Origin: Tubiluchus corallicola
Taxonomy: Eukaryota; Priapulida; Priapulimorpha; Priapulimorphida; Tubiluchidae
Length of the DNA: 64,000 nt
Direction of reading: 5' to 3'
Assembly (NCBI GenBank): GCA_030141605.1
Contig: JAQGDQ010000448.1
Location: 1 to 64,000 of the forward strand
Both the position numbers and the translations under genes were made by a program. Positions 12,101-24,400 of this stretch are shown here, piece after piece (the first letter of the stretch is position 1; every line of letters starts with the position of its first letter). Below the pieces are notes generated by a model. That model had not been told where the DNA came from, made no database searches, and was given only the letters and a program-made list of their open reading frames with translations.

Positions 12101-13217
12101 TAGTGATATGGGAGCTTACACAATTTCTGCTGGATCCTGCTTCAATGGATTTCAGAAACCAAGACTGGAATATTTCATCAACGACAATGATAGGTACCAT
12201 TCTGCAAGCTCAAATGAGCTGTTTTGCTGTGCGACTATGTTTAAAGTCTGTACAAGAATTGTTGCTAAACAGCAAATTGTTGAAATTTTCTTTACGTATA
12301 TGCACTCTGGTAAATAATTGTGTCCGTTTCGTACTATCCCTTTATACCTCTAATAAATGTAGTAAACTTTGATATCAGTAAATAAGCATGACATGAATAT
12401 AAATGTGCCTATTTTAAGGCAAGTAACTTTGTAATGCCTGTAAGGACGTACTTGTTACTCCTTCACTGATGCAGCAAGTTTCTAATTTGTTGAGCTGCAT
12501 TCAGAATTTAATACTTCTCATCTTTGCTATGCACCTTTTCACAACACAGTTGTAAAGAACTTAGGCCAAATGATGCTTTACTGTCATTTTATTTACTGAG
12601 GTGCATGATTACCAAAGGATGGCAAAAATGGCTAAGTTCAAAAGTTTTTATTTCCAATTCCATTGCTCAATATTTTAAAAATTTAATTTTAGGCTTTTAC
12701 GTTGTAACTCATCTTGGATACTGCTAAAGCATAAAATTTTGCCTTTTTAAATGAAAATAAAAATGTTATTTTATCAGCATAAATTTTGAGTTTTACAAAA
12801 GAATCAGAAACATAATAAAGTAGGCTACAAGATTAATGGGTACCAGGAATAATATGCGCAGCTGTAAGTGAACATCTACTGGTTGAATTGAATTTCTGCC
12901 AGACTTTACGGAACACGTATTTGTTGAACCATATTTACAGAATCTGAGCGTTTAATTACAATACTATGTAAGAGACTAACATGTTGGTATGTTTACTATA
13001 CTTTTACATCCATATTGAGTCTTATGTATAAGATGCTAAGTAACTTCCCTGCATGTGGTATCAAAATTCAAACAGGATTGTTGTATTTTATAGATGCTAT
13101 TGGAGTACAGAGACCGAAGATTTGTGTGATGATGTGGCTTCTCTGTCGTCTGTCGACTCTGGCTTGGAAATGGACGAACTTGCTGCTTGTCTCGCTGAGT
13201 CAGCCTATGTTCGCTGA
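6168..13217 (+). CDS. ODC1: Ornithine decarboxylase, left copy (9 coding exons)
   Basis: Pyridoxal-phosphate enzyme converting ornithine to putrescine, the entry step of polyamine synthesis in the cytosol. CDS = join(6168..6263, 6662..6752, 7195..7444, 7921..8055, 8414..8579, 9655..9811, 11021..11121, 11985..12193, 13094..13217), 442 codons plus stop; all junctions are GT-AG and phases close. Visible family residues: PLP lysine in YYAVKCND (Lys65), FHVGSG (His193), GGGYPG (about 231), EPGRY (Glu270), catalytic cysteine in [11 protein letters not shown] (Cys348) and MGAYT (Tyr377). All catalytic positions are kept, so this is a true ODC and not an antizyme inhibitor. It is slightly shorter than the human enzyme (461). 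The last exon is rich in D, E, S and T, like the degradation-promoting tail of animal ODCs. The first coding exon is preceded by an acceptor at 6106, so a 5' non-coding exon lies upstream. Intron 6 contains a MITE-like element. Confidence 0.95.
6446..6533 (+). other. Near-perfect 88-nt hairpin in ODC intron 1, left copy
   Basis: AATCTGCCAATTAAAGCAAA starts the 5' arm and TTTGCTTTAATTGGCAGATT ends the 3' arm. The arms pair over about 40 bp with one or two mismatches and a tiny AT loop. It could be a small MITE or a precursor of a small RNA. Nothing coding. Confidence 0.75.
9986..10747 (+). mobile_element. Non-autonomous hAT-like element (MITE) in ODC intron 6, left copy
   Basis: A 762 bp segment starting TAGGGGTGGGACAAAGC and ending GCTTCCTATCATGCCTA, weak inverted termini. 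It is flanked by 8 bp near-identical repeats (GCTGGCAC at 9978-9985, GTTGGCAC at 10748-10755). It holds the motif CCGAATCAAATCCGAATCAC, which recurs in diverged form at 58.1-58.4 kb, 59.7-59.9 kb and 4.6 kb. No coding capacity. The boundaries are inferred from the repeats only. Confidence 0.5.
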
Positions 13218-16068
13218 CTAGTCGTGGCATGTGTGTAATCTAATTGCATGTAAGCACTTGCATTACAACTACAATTGCTGTGTTTCTACATGTCCAGGTT
13301 TCATGAAAATTTATATCATAATTATTTAATTTGCAGAATAATTATATTCATGTATTATATTGGATGTATGGATTATTTGATACACGCATTGTTAAGTACT
13401 GTGCCTGAAAAGATTTTGTAAAAATATGTTTGTCTATATGAATTTTAAAATCTACACTACAATAAATGTTTAGTCTATAATGCATGTTTTGTATAATTGC
13501 AGTCACAATTTGTCAATATCAATAATTAAAACGCCCTTTTAATTGATTTTGTGAGAAATAGTTAATCAAACGTACATTATTATTAATAAGATTGTTGAAC
13601 TTTAAACAATTGTGTATAACAGGCACCAAAACATTTGTTGTATGCAAGTGCTTACTGTGCATTCGATTACTATACCTAAGAGTTGATGCTTACACATTGT
13701 AACAATTTTATGTTCGTATTGTTTAGTACAGTGATCCTGCATAATTTGCACGAAATGCCAATTTCCATATTCTTAGTTAACTGAAACTAGGAAAGTGAAA
13801 TCTTGGATAATTCAAAAAGTGTTGCATAGAGCTTTGTAACACTTTGTGGTAACTTTGTTTGTTAAAGAAAAATTGCACACTTTATTTAATTATGCTTGTA
13901 GTTATAACCATTCGTTGAGTATGAACAATTAATGTACAAGATAATGACGGGATTTTCCTTGATAAACACTTGTACCAGGGTTGTTCACTACTCAACCTAA
14001 ATGGAAGCATGCTTTATTGACTACAAAGTAATGTTGTTATTATTAATTCCGGTGAATGTCAGGAAGTAACGGGTTTAGCCTTTGTAAAATTGGGTAACAA
14101 CAACCTGGCGATGATGTTAGAAACTAATACTTTGTGAAAATACAATTGTATGAATATGTTAATCTCTGAAATTCTCTTTTTTTGGGAAAAACAGCTTTTT
14201 GATGCTGTTGTATTGCTAGTTGTTGTTGCCTTTTCATAGGTGGAAGCACTTCCATGTAATAATTGTTCCTTTAGAGATTTTACATTTGGCTACCTGATAT
14301 GTAGGTAGATTAGAAAACATCCATTTTAAATGCCTGCTAATGGATTTCAAGTTTGATGGCTGTGTGGCTGGTAAAATAATAAAATACTGACAATGTTGAG
14401 GCATTCGAGTATTCTATTTTTTACAAACGTGTTCTAGATCTATATTTTTTTGACAATGAAAATTTAACTTTAGCACTCTGATATGTTACTTAAAGGAAGG
14501 TTTTGCTTGTAAATTAGAAAGGCTGTGTTGTCGGACACCATAAATAGGTCCAGTGTCTTGTAATGCACTGCAACCATTTGGTAACTTCTCAGCATTAACA
14601 AATAGGCCTTACAGAGTAATGTTAAATAATAACAATAAAAATAATAATAGTAATCAAATTAATATCAACGGATAATGAACTTGTATGACTTATTGCTAGC
14701 TGTAATAACAAAATGTAAGAACAACAGAAATGGTAGTATGCAGAAGAGCAAGAAGTACTATTAAGATTTGTCTGACAGAGGTGTAGTGTTGAACCTATGC
14801 TATAATTTCCAAATGTGAAAAGCGAGGTAGTTATCTATTGCACACCATAAGAAAAAACTGTTGTTCTAGTGAGACTGAGACCTCTATCATTGCTAGAGTT
14901 TCACGATAGTTTTGTAAGTATTCTGCTGAAAATAAGCTTCAACAAGTCGAAGAATGTGGTGTTGACACATCACTGTGAACTTATTTTCAAGTTTTGTGAG
15001 AAAATTTTCCATTGTGATAATCAGCTCCTTTGTGTTGATTAAAGCAGTTACTCATTAGACTTAAATGTGAAGAGGTTGACATCTAAATAAACACAATCAT
15101 CATAATTATGCCCATTACATCTATTGCATACATTGGGCAGGTAGAATTCTAAAATGAAAGAAATCTGCCCTCGAGACGGTAAACACAGCACTAATCCAGC
15201 AAAAAACTAGACGCTGCTATGTCATTGGTTTTCCAGCACCACTTCCGAGCTAAGTGCAATCAATGATAAGGTAATCAATGTCAATTTCGCTGCTAAGCCA
15301 AAGTTGAAGGAAAAAACAGAAGAACTTAAAAGGTTTCTCACATTGCTGTTTCTGTACAGCTCAATGAGCTGATAGCCTGTTTGCATTTATGACATGCGTT
15401 GATTTCTTTAATGTTTTTTTTGCGAACATCGCCGGGATTCAGACATTCCGAGTTGATCGTACATAAAATGTTATCGTATGTTATTTACTAAATAAAGACT
15501 GGAATTTATGCGTTCATTACTAGTTACCCTATTTGTTATTATTTATAGAATTGAAACGTGCGGACAGAATCCTGTCTTGATGGGTTCCACACCACATTCA
15601 ATGTCTCTAAGCACTGTCGTTTAATGATATTGGCCTGAAACACCAGCAAGTAAATATATGACGACAGGATACTTTTCCGGTATGAAATCACTATGGGGGT
15701 GCGACATTTGTTTATCTTGATCTTTGACCTGTTGAAGTAGCCTTTGTGTTTCCATGTCTTCCAGAATTACCCCTGTGCCAAGTGTGGTGATTGTACGTGT
15801 GGCTTCATTTATTTTAATATATACAGTACACATAGATGCGACTAAATGCCTTACCCATGTATCGACCATGCATTATAATTGGGATTGATAGTAATGAGAT
15901 TAGAAATTAGGGTATGGGTCAGAGTTAGCATGAAATAAGCTCTGTCCATGTAATGCATGTGCAATAATCTGTACAATGACAAAATGACTTTTACTGGCAG
16001 ACTGTTTAAGCTTCTAGCTATTTTCATAAATATTGATCACCCATTTTTCTATTTTTTTTAATTTTTAG
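13218..16068. other. ODC 3' region and ODC-FBXL15 intergenic, left arm
   Basis: ODC 3' UTR with an AATAAA at about 13460. The rest is AT-rich. An 82-codon minus-strand open frame (15621-15869) begins with an ATG soon followed by GGGTAAGG, a donor-like site; it matches no family I recognise and may be chance. Mirror at about 42371-45222. Confidence 0.45.
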
Positions 16069-17961
16069 ATGGCAGGATTAGCTGATGTCTGTGATGTAAA
16101 CTACTGTTTGCTTGATCTCCCCTGGGAAGATGTCCTTTGCCGATACATATTGCCATATCTGACTCTGTCTGATTTGTTCAAACTACGCCATGTATGCATT
16201 GCTGCCAGAGACTTGACATCGTTTTACTTTAAAAAACTTATCAACCTAGACCTAACACATTGCAATGGTCGCCTGTCAGCAGAAGCCTTTAAAGCAATTA
16301 CCAATGATAATGAATTAATACAAAAATTAGTGTTGCTTAACTGCAAGGACTGGTTAACCGATACTACTCTTGCTAATGTGATACAAAGATGTTCACTGTT
16401 GAAATATATCAACTTGGCTGCTTGCTCCAGGTTGACAAATGCTACAGTGCAAAGACTAGCCGACAATTGCCAATATCTGCAGTGTGTGATTTTACGGAAC
16501 TGTCACTGGCTCACTGAAGCATCATTAATGGTGCTTGTTATGAACTGTAGGGATATTAGGCACCTCGACTTAGAATCATGTTGGGACATAACCGACCTTG
16601 CAGTTCACACTATTGTTACTACTTGTAAAAGGTAAAGTCATTCTGAAAAATTACAGCTTTTGAGTAGTATTATTGTAGTTGTATAAATGCTGATGTAGGT
16701 TTTACGGTATAGTACAACTTTTTTTTGTCAATTACCTATGTTTAATTTGGCATTGTTTCACCTGTATGTTACCATTTGAAATCAAAATGTAACGACATGC
16801 AACAATTTTTTGCTGCAAAGCTATTGTGTGTAAAAACTTGTGCAAGGACTGGAGCATTTTAGCATTAAGTGTAATAGAATCTATCCAAATAAAATTTGAT
16901 ACTAAATTACAAATCTGCATTAAGTCCTTAAGTATTACAGTCATTATCATGGACTATGACTGGCTCCCACCACCCATCTCATTCTTTAAAAAGTATAGCA
17001 CTGACTAAGATAGTTTGCCAAATTGACCTCTGTTCTTGATGATTTAGATAGCAATATACCAAACTGAATCCTGGAAAAAATATAAGAATGCATTTATGCA
17101 GAAATATTTGTACTGAAAAGCTCTTTTAGCTCAGGATAAAACTAGAGCCTGTACTGGCTAAGTTGTAATGAGCACAGATTAATGAGTACTGCAACCAGCA
17201 TAACACAGACTCATAAGTGCAATAATCGGAGACATTAATGCCAGTGGACCCTTTATAACAAATACTCAAATTTATGGTGTTTTAGTTTGGAATTTCTATT
17301 TTCCACAGCATTTTTCATTACAATGCAATGCATCTTATTTTAATTTAGCTTACAGTGTCTGTCACTATGCAAAATCTATGGCATAACTGATGCATCTCTA
17401 AGAGCAATTGCGATGAGTGGCATTCCACTGAATGAGCTTAACATATGTGGCTGCTGGCGAGTCACTGACGATTCAGTAAGGTAGATATATAAAATTATGA
17501 GCATTGAAACTAAGAATTGGGTTGTACTTTGTAGACTGTCAAGTCCTTACACAATAAAAAATAATTTTTATTTTTAACCAATAGGCAATTTAGTAGCTGA
17601 ATCTTTGCATTAACTTTTGATGCTGACTCAAGCTTGATGTGACCAAATCTGTAAATATTGTACAGTATGTTTATATATATAGTTGAGTACATTATCTCTC
17701 CATTGCTTTATTTGATTACCGGCTTGTTGCAACTACTACCTATACATTTATATTTGCAGACTTTTAGCTGAGTATTGCAAGACATTAAAGCTATTACATG
17801 TAAGCGATTGCCGAGACGTCACTGAAAGGACGCTGGCTCGAATGCGTATCAATGGAGTCCTCATAGACAGGCCAATGCTAAAATACATCCCTCTTCATGG
17901 AGCTGCTAGCGCTGATCAATATCTGGGAATCCTTAGGACTAAATTAAATCCACAGATTTAG
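16069..17961 (+). CDS. FBXL15: F-box/LRR protein, FBXL15-like, left copy
   Basis: Predicted substrate receptor of an SCF ubiquitin ligase; in vertebrates FBXL15 targets Smurf1 in BMP signalling. CDS = join(16069..16631, 17349..17480, 17760..17961), 298 codons plus stop, close to the usual FBXL15 length of about 300. An F-box starts at about residue 14 (LPWEDVL, then RYILPYLTLSDLFKL). Cysteine-containing leucine-rich repeats follow from about residue 56 (LINLDLTHC, YINLAACSRLT, HLDLESCWDIT, ELNICGCWRVT). The end (LLAEYCKTLK, LARMRINGVLIDRP) matches the FBXL15-specific C terminus. A splice acceptor (TTTTTAG) directly abuts the ATG, so transcription begins further upstream. It is convergent with the GCKR-like gene 1.3 kb downstream. 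Confidence 0.87.
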
Positions 17962-19278
17962 GTGCAACTTCATTTTAGTTGTACTGAAGTTGTTCATTTT
18001 ATTTGTCTTTACTGCGGTAGAAAAAAGGGACAGTCAAGTGGATAATTTAGCTAAATATATAATGCTTAAGACTTTTCTATTTTTCATCATTATTAACTGA
18101 ATTTTTGATAATGTGGTTATCATAAGTGATTACGTAGCCTTTATTTAAGGCAACAGGTATTTGTGTTCCACTGCAGGAAAGCTGAAAGGTCTAAAACTTA
18201 ATTTTTTCGTGTCTTTCAGTTCTTGTGATCATCTAAGTCGTCATATAGACAATCTTTTTACTAGTTCACTTTTTAAAAACCGTTATTTGGCCGTGTGTGA
18301 AGAATAACATGGCATTAATGCTTGATCAGCATTGCAGTCTATCTAAATGAGAATAATATGATAAAAGATTTACTGTGCTGTTTATTTCTTAGAGAATTTA
18401 TAAAAATTCAGTAAACATGAGTGGACAATTTTATTATCACAATAACTAGCTTTTGTTCTATAATTCATACGCCAACAATCTATTATTGCAAATATTGTTT
18501 TATATCATAAAATATATTAAGCTATTACAACAGATGTTGAAAAATATTTAATATATTTAAAATTATAAAATTTATTAAATGTAAGTTGAATAAATATACA
18601 AATTAGATATCGTAATATGTAAACATGTGGCAGTTTGAATTTGAAAGTAAAATGTGTTACTTTATATAAAAAACATTTCTGCACTGTACAGTTCCCATAG
18701 GTTTTTTGGAAGAGTAAAGTTTACAACCAATCTCTTCACAATACATGCACCTCTTTACAAAGAAGCTGGCCAGGTAATGAGTTCACATTTGCAAACCTAA
18801 CAAATTATTCACATTTCTTTGGAATTTGTGCATGTGCTCGAAGAATTAATAAAGTTAGTTTTTGCCTATCCAGGAACTTCCGATTGTCTATCCGATTGTG
18901 CTATTTTACACTCAGCTACTGAAGTACAGATGACCGTCCTAATCTTTGGTTCCTTCTTAAGCATTAACTGTGCCATGTGAACAGGTATTGACTGCAGTAC
19001 CATCAAAATGGCAACCGGAACAATCTATCGGAAAAATTCTACAAAGATTATGCATGCAAAAGCTGTCTAAGACTACATTAAATAATCATTTCACTATTGT
19101 AATAAATGAGAGCTCTTCATTTCAATGGTATGTACAATATGTACAATATCCGCCTTCCTGTTAGTCGTGTCGGTTAAGGGGTAAAAACCATTCTATCAAC
19201 TACCCCATGATCAGTAGCAAAACAAGGCTCATGTCTTGGGTGCTGTGGTGCTGTCTTTGTGCTTACCACCTTATCAAC
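17962..19278. other. Convergent 3' region between FBXL15-like and GCKR-like genes, left arm
   Basis: AT-rich 3' UTR/intergenic sequence; nothing coding was recognised. Mirror at about 39159-40477. Confidence 0.5.
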
Positions 19279-19947
19279 CTATTGCAAAGTCTGCAAGGCA
19301 TCACAAACTGTTAAGCTTTGTGAGGAGACAAGTCATGCAAGTGTTCCACATTTCAAAAAGTAGCTAGTTCATTAAATTTAATTAATGCCAGCAATTTCAG
19401 ACAATTCTCGAAAAAAATGCTGATAAAATTTTAACAACTTTGAAAAATGTTAAATTATAATTAAGTGTTTGCAAATAATTAAAAGCGGGAGCGAGGCTGC
19501 TCGATTGCTTACTATAATGAGTTCGACACAAAATACAGTACCATAAAATGCAAAAGCATGTTGATCACACTTATTTTTCTGTTATAAACAAGCAAACACA
19601 ACACTTAACAATGGAACAGCTTTACTCTGTAAGATATGATATGACTAGTCTTACCTTGTGTACATGTCTAGCTTTGCTAACATGATCATCAATGGATTTG
19701 CTCAACAATGCTGACACATCTTCCACACAATAGATGGATTGCAGTAATGCCTGCTCAGCTGTTGCTTTAGAGCATTTACATATGTCACTGATAATTGTTA
19801 TTGCTCGTTTATATAACTTCGTATTGCTGCAAAAAATCCACTATAGCTAAAGTTCAAACTGATTCAAATAATTCTTATTTTTTAAATATTCCTCAAGTGG
19901 CAGGTACTGTTTACCTGTTGAGCTGCTGATATTCTCTCAACATATTG

Positions 19948-19982
<35 letters not shown>

Positions 19983-21437
19983 ATAAATATATAATGCAGC
20001 ATATTCAATAAATTGGACATCTCTATTGAAGGATATAGTACAAAGACGAAACATTTTGACGATCACTGATTACGCTACTTATTTAAGACTTCGACAGTGA
20101 AATAAACCTTCGCAAAACCTATTTCCTGTGGTAAAACTGATGATGGAACCTTGTAGATTCCATATAGCTTTCAATATACACTTTTAACACCTATTAAAAA
20201 CTGTCTTCAGCGTACACTTAGTTACTAAGTACATATTAGTACATATCAGTCTTAGTACATATTAAAAACTCAACATTTACTTGGGAGTAGCAACACAATG
20301 ACCATATTTTTGATATTTATGTAGTGGCAAAGCATGTGAACAATAGTAGTAAAGTTTTAAGTTGACGGTAACCTACATTTATAAAATCACTGTTTACATA
20401 TGAATGTATTACATATGGTACCACCTACTTTGCATCAAATGAAAATTGTAACAAAACTGAGACCAAATCAACAAAACTGCTAATTAATTAAAAATCTCAG
20501 TTTTAAGGTACAAGCTGAGTTTTAAGGTGCAATATTTTGTTGTCTTACCCAATTTTCAAATCAACCATGATGTTCTGAAAAGTCTTCCCTTTCAAAACAT
20601 GTGCGCAGGTTGTGATTGCATTACATACAAGCTTTGACAGAAGGAGCTGCTTTGTAGTCGACCTGGGATACGACAAATTCGTTTCAGAGGTGGCATCTGC
20701 TATTAGAATAGCATCCCACTTCATTAGCGATTCGGCAAAGTTCTACACAAATCACGTACAAAAATAAGTTAAATAAGTACTGTGGCTACAAGCAGACATT
20801 GGCTAGAAATTATCAGCTTTGTGTTGAAATTTTTTTACCAGTTTCTTTCAAAAAATGTCAACGCATTAAACTATTACAGTTTCCAGCCTGCATCCAGTTT
20901 TGGTGAAAAAGTTAAAAACTGCTTGACAGGTTTATAGAGTCAGTTATCCTGAGTTACACACCTGTATGATTTGAAACGATTAGCTTACACTAAGTAGCAT
21001 AAAAATTTGAGTCACATTTCTTATTCCTAATGAAAAGCAACTAAACTTGTGTTTCAAAAAACTCAATGCTACGTTCTGTAATTACTCTCAAATAAAAATG
21101 GACAAATAATTATACAAATTAATTAGGAAGTAAAATATTCAAAATGATACCAGAATTCCAGCATCCAGTTTTTCTTTATGTACAATTACTAGTGCTTTTT
21201 TCGGTCGTATCAGGTAAGACTGATTGCGCGTTAGCCATTTGGTGAATCTGTCATCTAAAAAAAAGAGACTGTGAAAACAGCGAAATCTAAAAACACTGCT
21301 TCATAATGATGTTACTGTGAAGCAAATGTAGCCTAAATGAATTAAGAAAATGGTCAATATTAAAGCCAGGTAATAGATGTCAATCCTGCTGTGTGCGCTG
21401 ATGAAAGCGGATGAAACACACATGCACGCACGCGCAC

Positions 21438-21473
<36 letters not shown>

Positions 21474-24400
21474 TTGTTAGATCAGATTCAATTAGATTAG
21501 ACTTATTCAATCCAAAAGTCAATCCAATTTGTTCCTGTACTGCTCAAAATTTTGCATTTTGAGTAGTAACGCAGTCAGATGTTTGCTTCTTGAAATGAAA
21601 CAACATGAAATGAGAATGACAGCAAGTTTTCGTGAAAATATAACAGTACAAATAATTCAAGTATCAAAGGTTAAGTATTAAATAAAATGCCAAACTTTAT
21701 TTAAACTTTAAACAGAATTCTATGCACTGGCAAAGTGGTAGTTATTGGCAAGAAGCAAGATTTTATAAAGGCTTTCTAAATGGATAAATAAGACGAAAAG
21801 TCATGGAAAAGCAAACTTATGATTGGTATAGCAGTGATTTCCCATTATTTACCTGTAAGGATGAGACAAGGTCAAGAACTTACTGATGCTTAGTATTAAA
21901 TGTATTGCTGATACTAGTAGACAACTAGCAAAATCTATAATGGACACATTGGTGGCATCATTATTATGGTGTCCGATAATAATATACTAGCATTGGTATT
22001 GTGGTGCTAGTGCCTGGTGCAGTTTTGCAACAAAATTGCGCATATGTTGGTTTCGAATATCTGAGACATGTGTAAAGCATTCCCTATTGTGTAAGCTGAT
22101 ATCTTGGTGTTAACTCAAAGTGTACTAGTAGTGTAACTAACAGATTTGTCATATACCAGTGATATCAGTAGAAAAATATAGCCAGTAGTATATTAAAACC
22201 AATGTACCTAAATCTTCAATTAGCATGATGAGAAAGTCATCAGATGTCAGACTACTTAGCAAGTCCGACTCAAAATTGTCCGTGGATATCCTATATAAGT
22301 GCCCCTGTAAATAAATAAACCAAAATTCGTACCAGAAGTTTGATACACAATATCTGTTTGATTGACACAGATCAAGTGATTATACATATTTTAGTACACT
22401 AACAAAACCTCAACATAATAACTACAAACTTCATTTACAAAATCTGCTCTTTATAGTCAAACAGTAGTGAGAATGCAATAATACTACAATAACAAATATC
22501 ACAAAATATACTTCTATAACTTCTATAATTATTGTTTTCCTTACTAGAAATAATATTTAAAACATAGCAATAATGTTACATAGCAAATCCTTCTGATGTG
22601 GTAAAATCATAACTATCCTCACTAGGATAACAGCTAATCAAATAAACTAAATAACAAGCAACGTGTAAAATTCTGTGATTCTAAATAGAAATCAAGTTTT
22701 CGTGTTATATTTTACACGAGTTATGTAACTATTTCTAGTCAAACTTTAGAAGCAAATGAACAGGGTCATTGTGCAGTTTTAATTTTCATAACCTTCATTT
22801 ACATGTGATATATAGTAAGATAAGAACATACTGAATAGGCATTATTACACATATTTACTGTTAGGATTAATTAATATTCAATATATCAGCTACCTAATTA
22901 AGCTGCAAGTTGTTATTACCTAACTAAAATGCTATGATAAAAAATTTGATCAACAATTTATAACAATTTACTTTCCAGTATCCTATTTAAAAAACTAACC
23001 CTTAATAACTACCTAAATACTGACGCACACTGTCTAGTTACTCTAAAGTCTCTACTATACTACACAGTTTTCTATTATCTACACAGGAAACAGTTGAGAA
23101 AATTGGAAAATCAGTCTACCCAGAGATATTCGTATAGAGATGCTACCAGTGTTGACTGGCAATTAACAAGTTAACTTTGTCTTTCGTAGAACTGAAATTA
23201 CTAATGTAAGTCTAGAATTGCACCCCAACTTAATAATGTCCCTGTCTTTGATAAAGAAAACAGCCAAGAATTAAAAAATAGCCTTCATTTATCAGGTTTA
23301 GTTATATGTGATATGATGACTGATATGATATAAAAAACTAAGCTGCACCTATGATAGAAAAGTCAGTATTACAAACAATAATTTGACGATTTTGTAATTG
23401 GATTATTTCACATAATATATCCAACTTTTATAATGCACTAGGATATCAGAACAATATCACTATATGTTATACATGCACCTGCTGAACACATTTAAGCAGC
23501 TTACTTACAAGTTCAGACAGATCACCCTCCTTGTTACCGAATGATGACCATCCGCCATAGAGAAATCCCCGAACATCATTCGCATCTGCACCAAATGTAG
23601 GCGGGCATTCGGAGGCATCAATCAAACCTAGCTTCCCAAGACTGCCAAATCCGATATAGTATAAATGCCCTTCTGCGTTCAAACTGCCAGAAATTAAAAA
23701 GAAGCTAGTATAAGCAATCAAAATATGCATTAGAAATTTGGTTTACAAGGCTAAAGTTCAAAAGTAAACATAGTCGTGATGGTGACTTTCAAAACATAGT
23801 TCCGATCTCTTAGTTGCTGCCTGTTACAGATAATCAACATCATTAGTCATATGATGATGCAATAGCTATACAACACTCATATCTATAAGTCAGCCTGTAT
23901 GCGTACAAAATATTACTTGTTTATGCTTTTTACAGCTACATAACTTGTAACATTTTATAGTGAAAATTCTCTAATATTAAAAAGCATAAAGAAAAATGAA
24001 ATTGTTGATTTTACAACAGTCTATCGTCCAAAATTATCATTTGTATTATCATTTGTATCATTTGTACAATAGCTAGTACAAAAATTATGCATAATTTCTT
24101 GGTAAATTATAAAATCTCAATATCAGCTTGAATATAAGAGTAACTACAGTGCAACAACTTAAAAAATTCTTCTATTATATTTTGAGCACCCAGGGCAGAA
24201 ATAAACCCTTGCCTTAACATTCAGAACCAAAGTATTTACAAATGAACAAAAAATGTCATTACTAACATACCAGTCACCAGCAATTTGCACAATGTTTCCC
24301 AGTATTTCAACATTAGATTCACAGTAAAGACTTTTTAGAGACAATGCGGTCTCTTTCATATAATCACACAATGACAGCTTTTGCTTGTAGGTCAGCTGTT

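Noticed and set aside
11989-12372. 127-codon frame overlapping ODC exon 8
   Set aside because: Out-of-frame shadow of the ODC exon that encodes the catalytic WGPTCDGLD; runs on into the intron.
15621-15869. 82-codon minus-strand frame with protein-like composition
   Set aside because: No family recognised, it contains a donor-like GTAAGG next to its ATG, and its presence in both arms is uninformative because the arms are copies.
21301-21562. Open frames across the CA microsatellite (also 36875-37136)
   Set aside because: They read poly-HT/poly-CV from a dinucleotide repeat in an intron; not genes.
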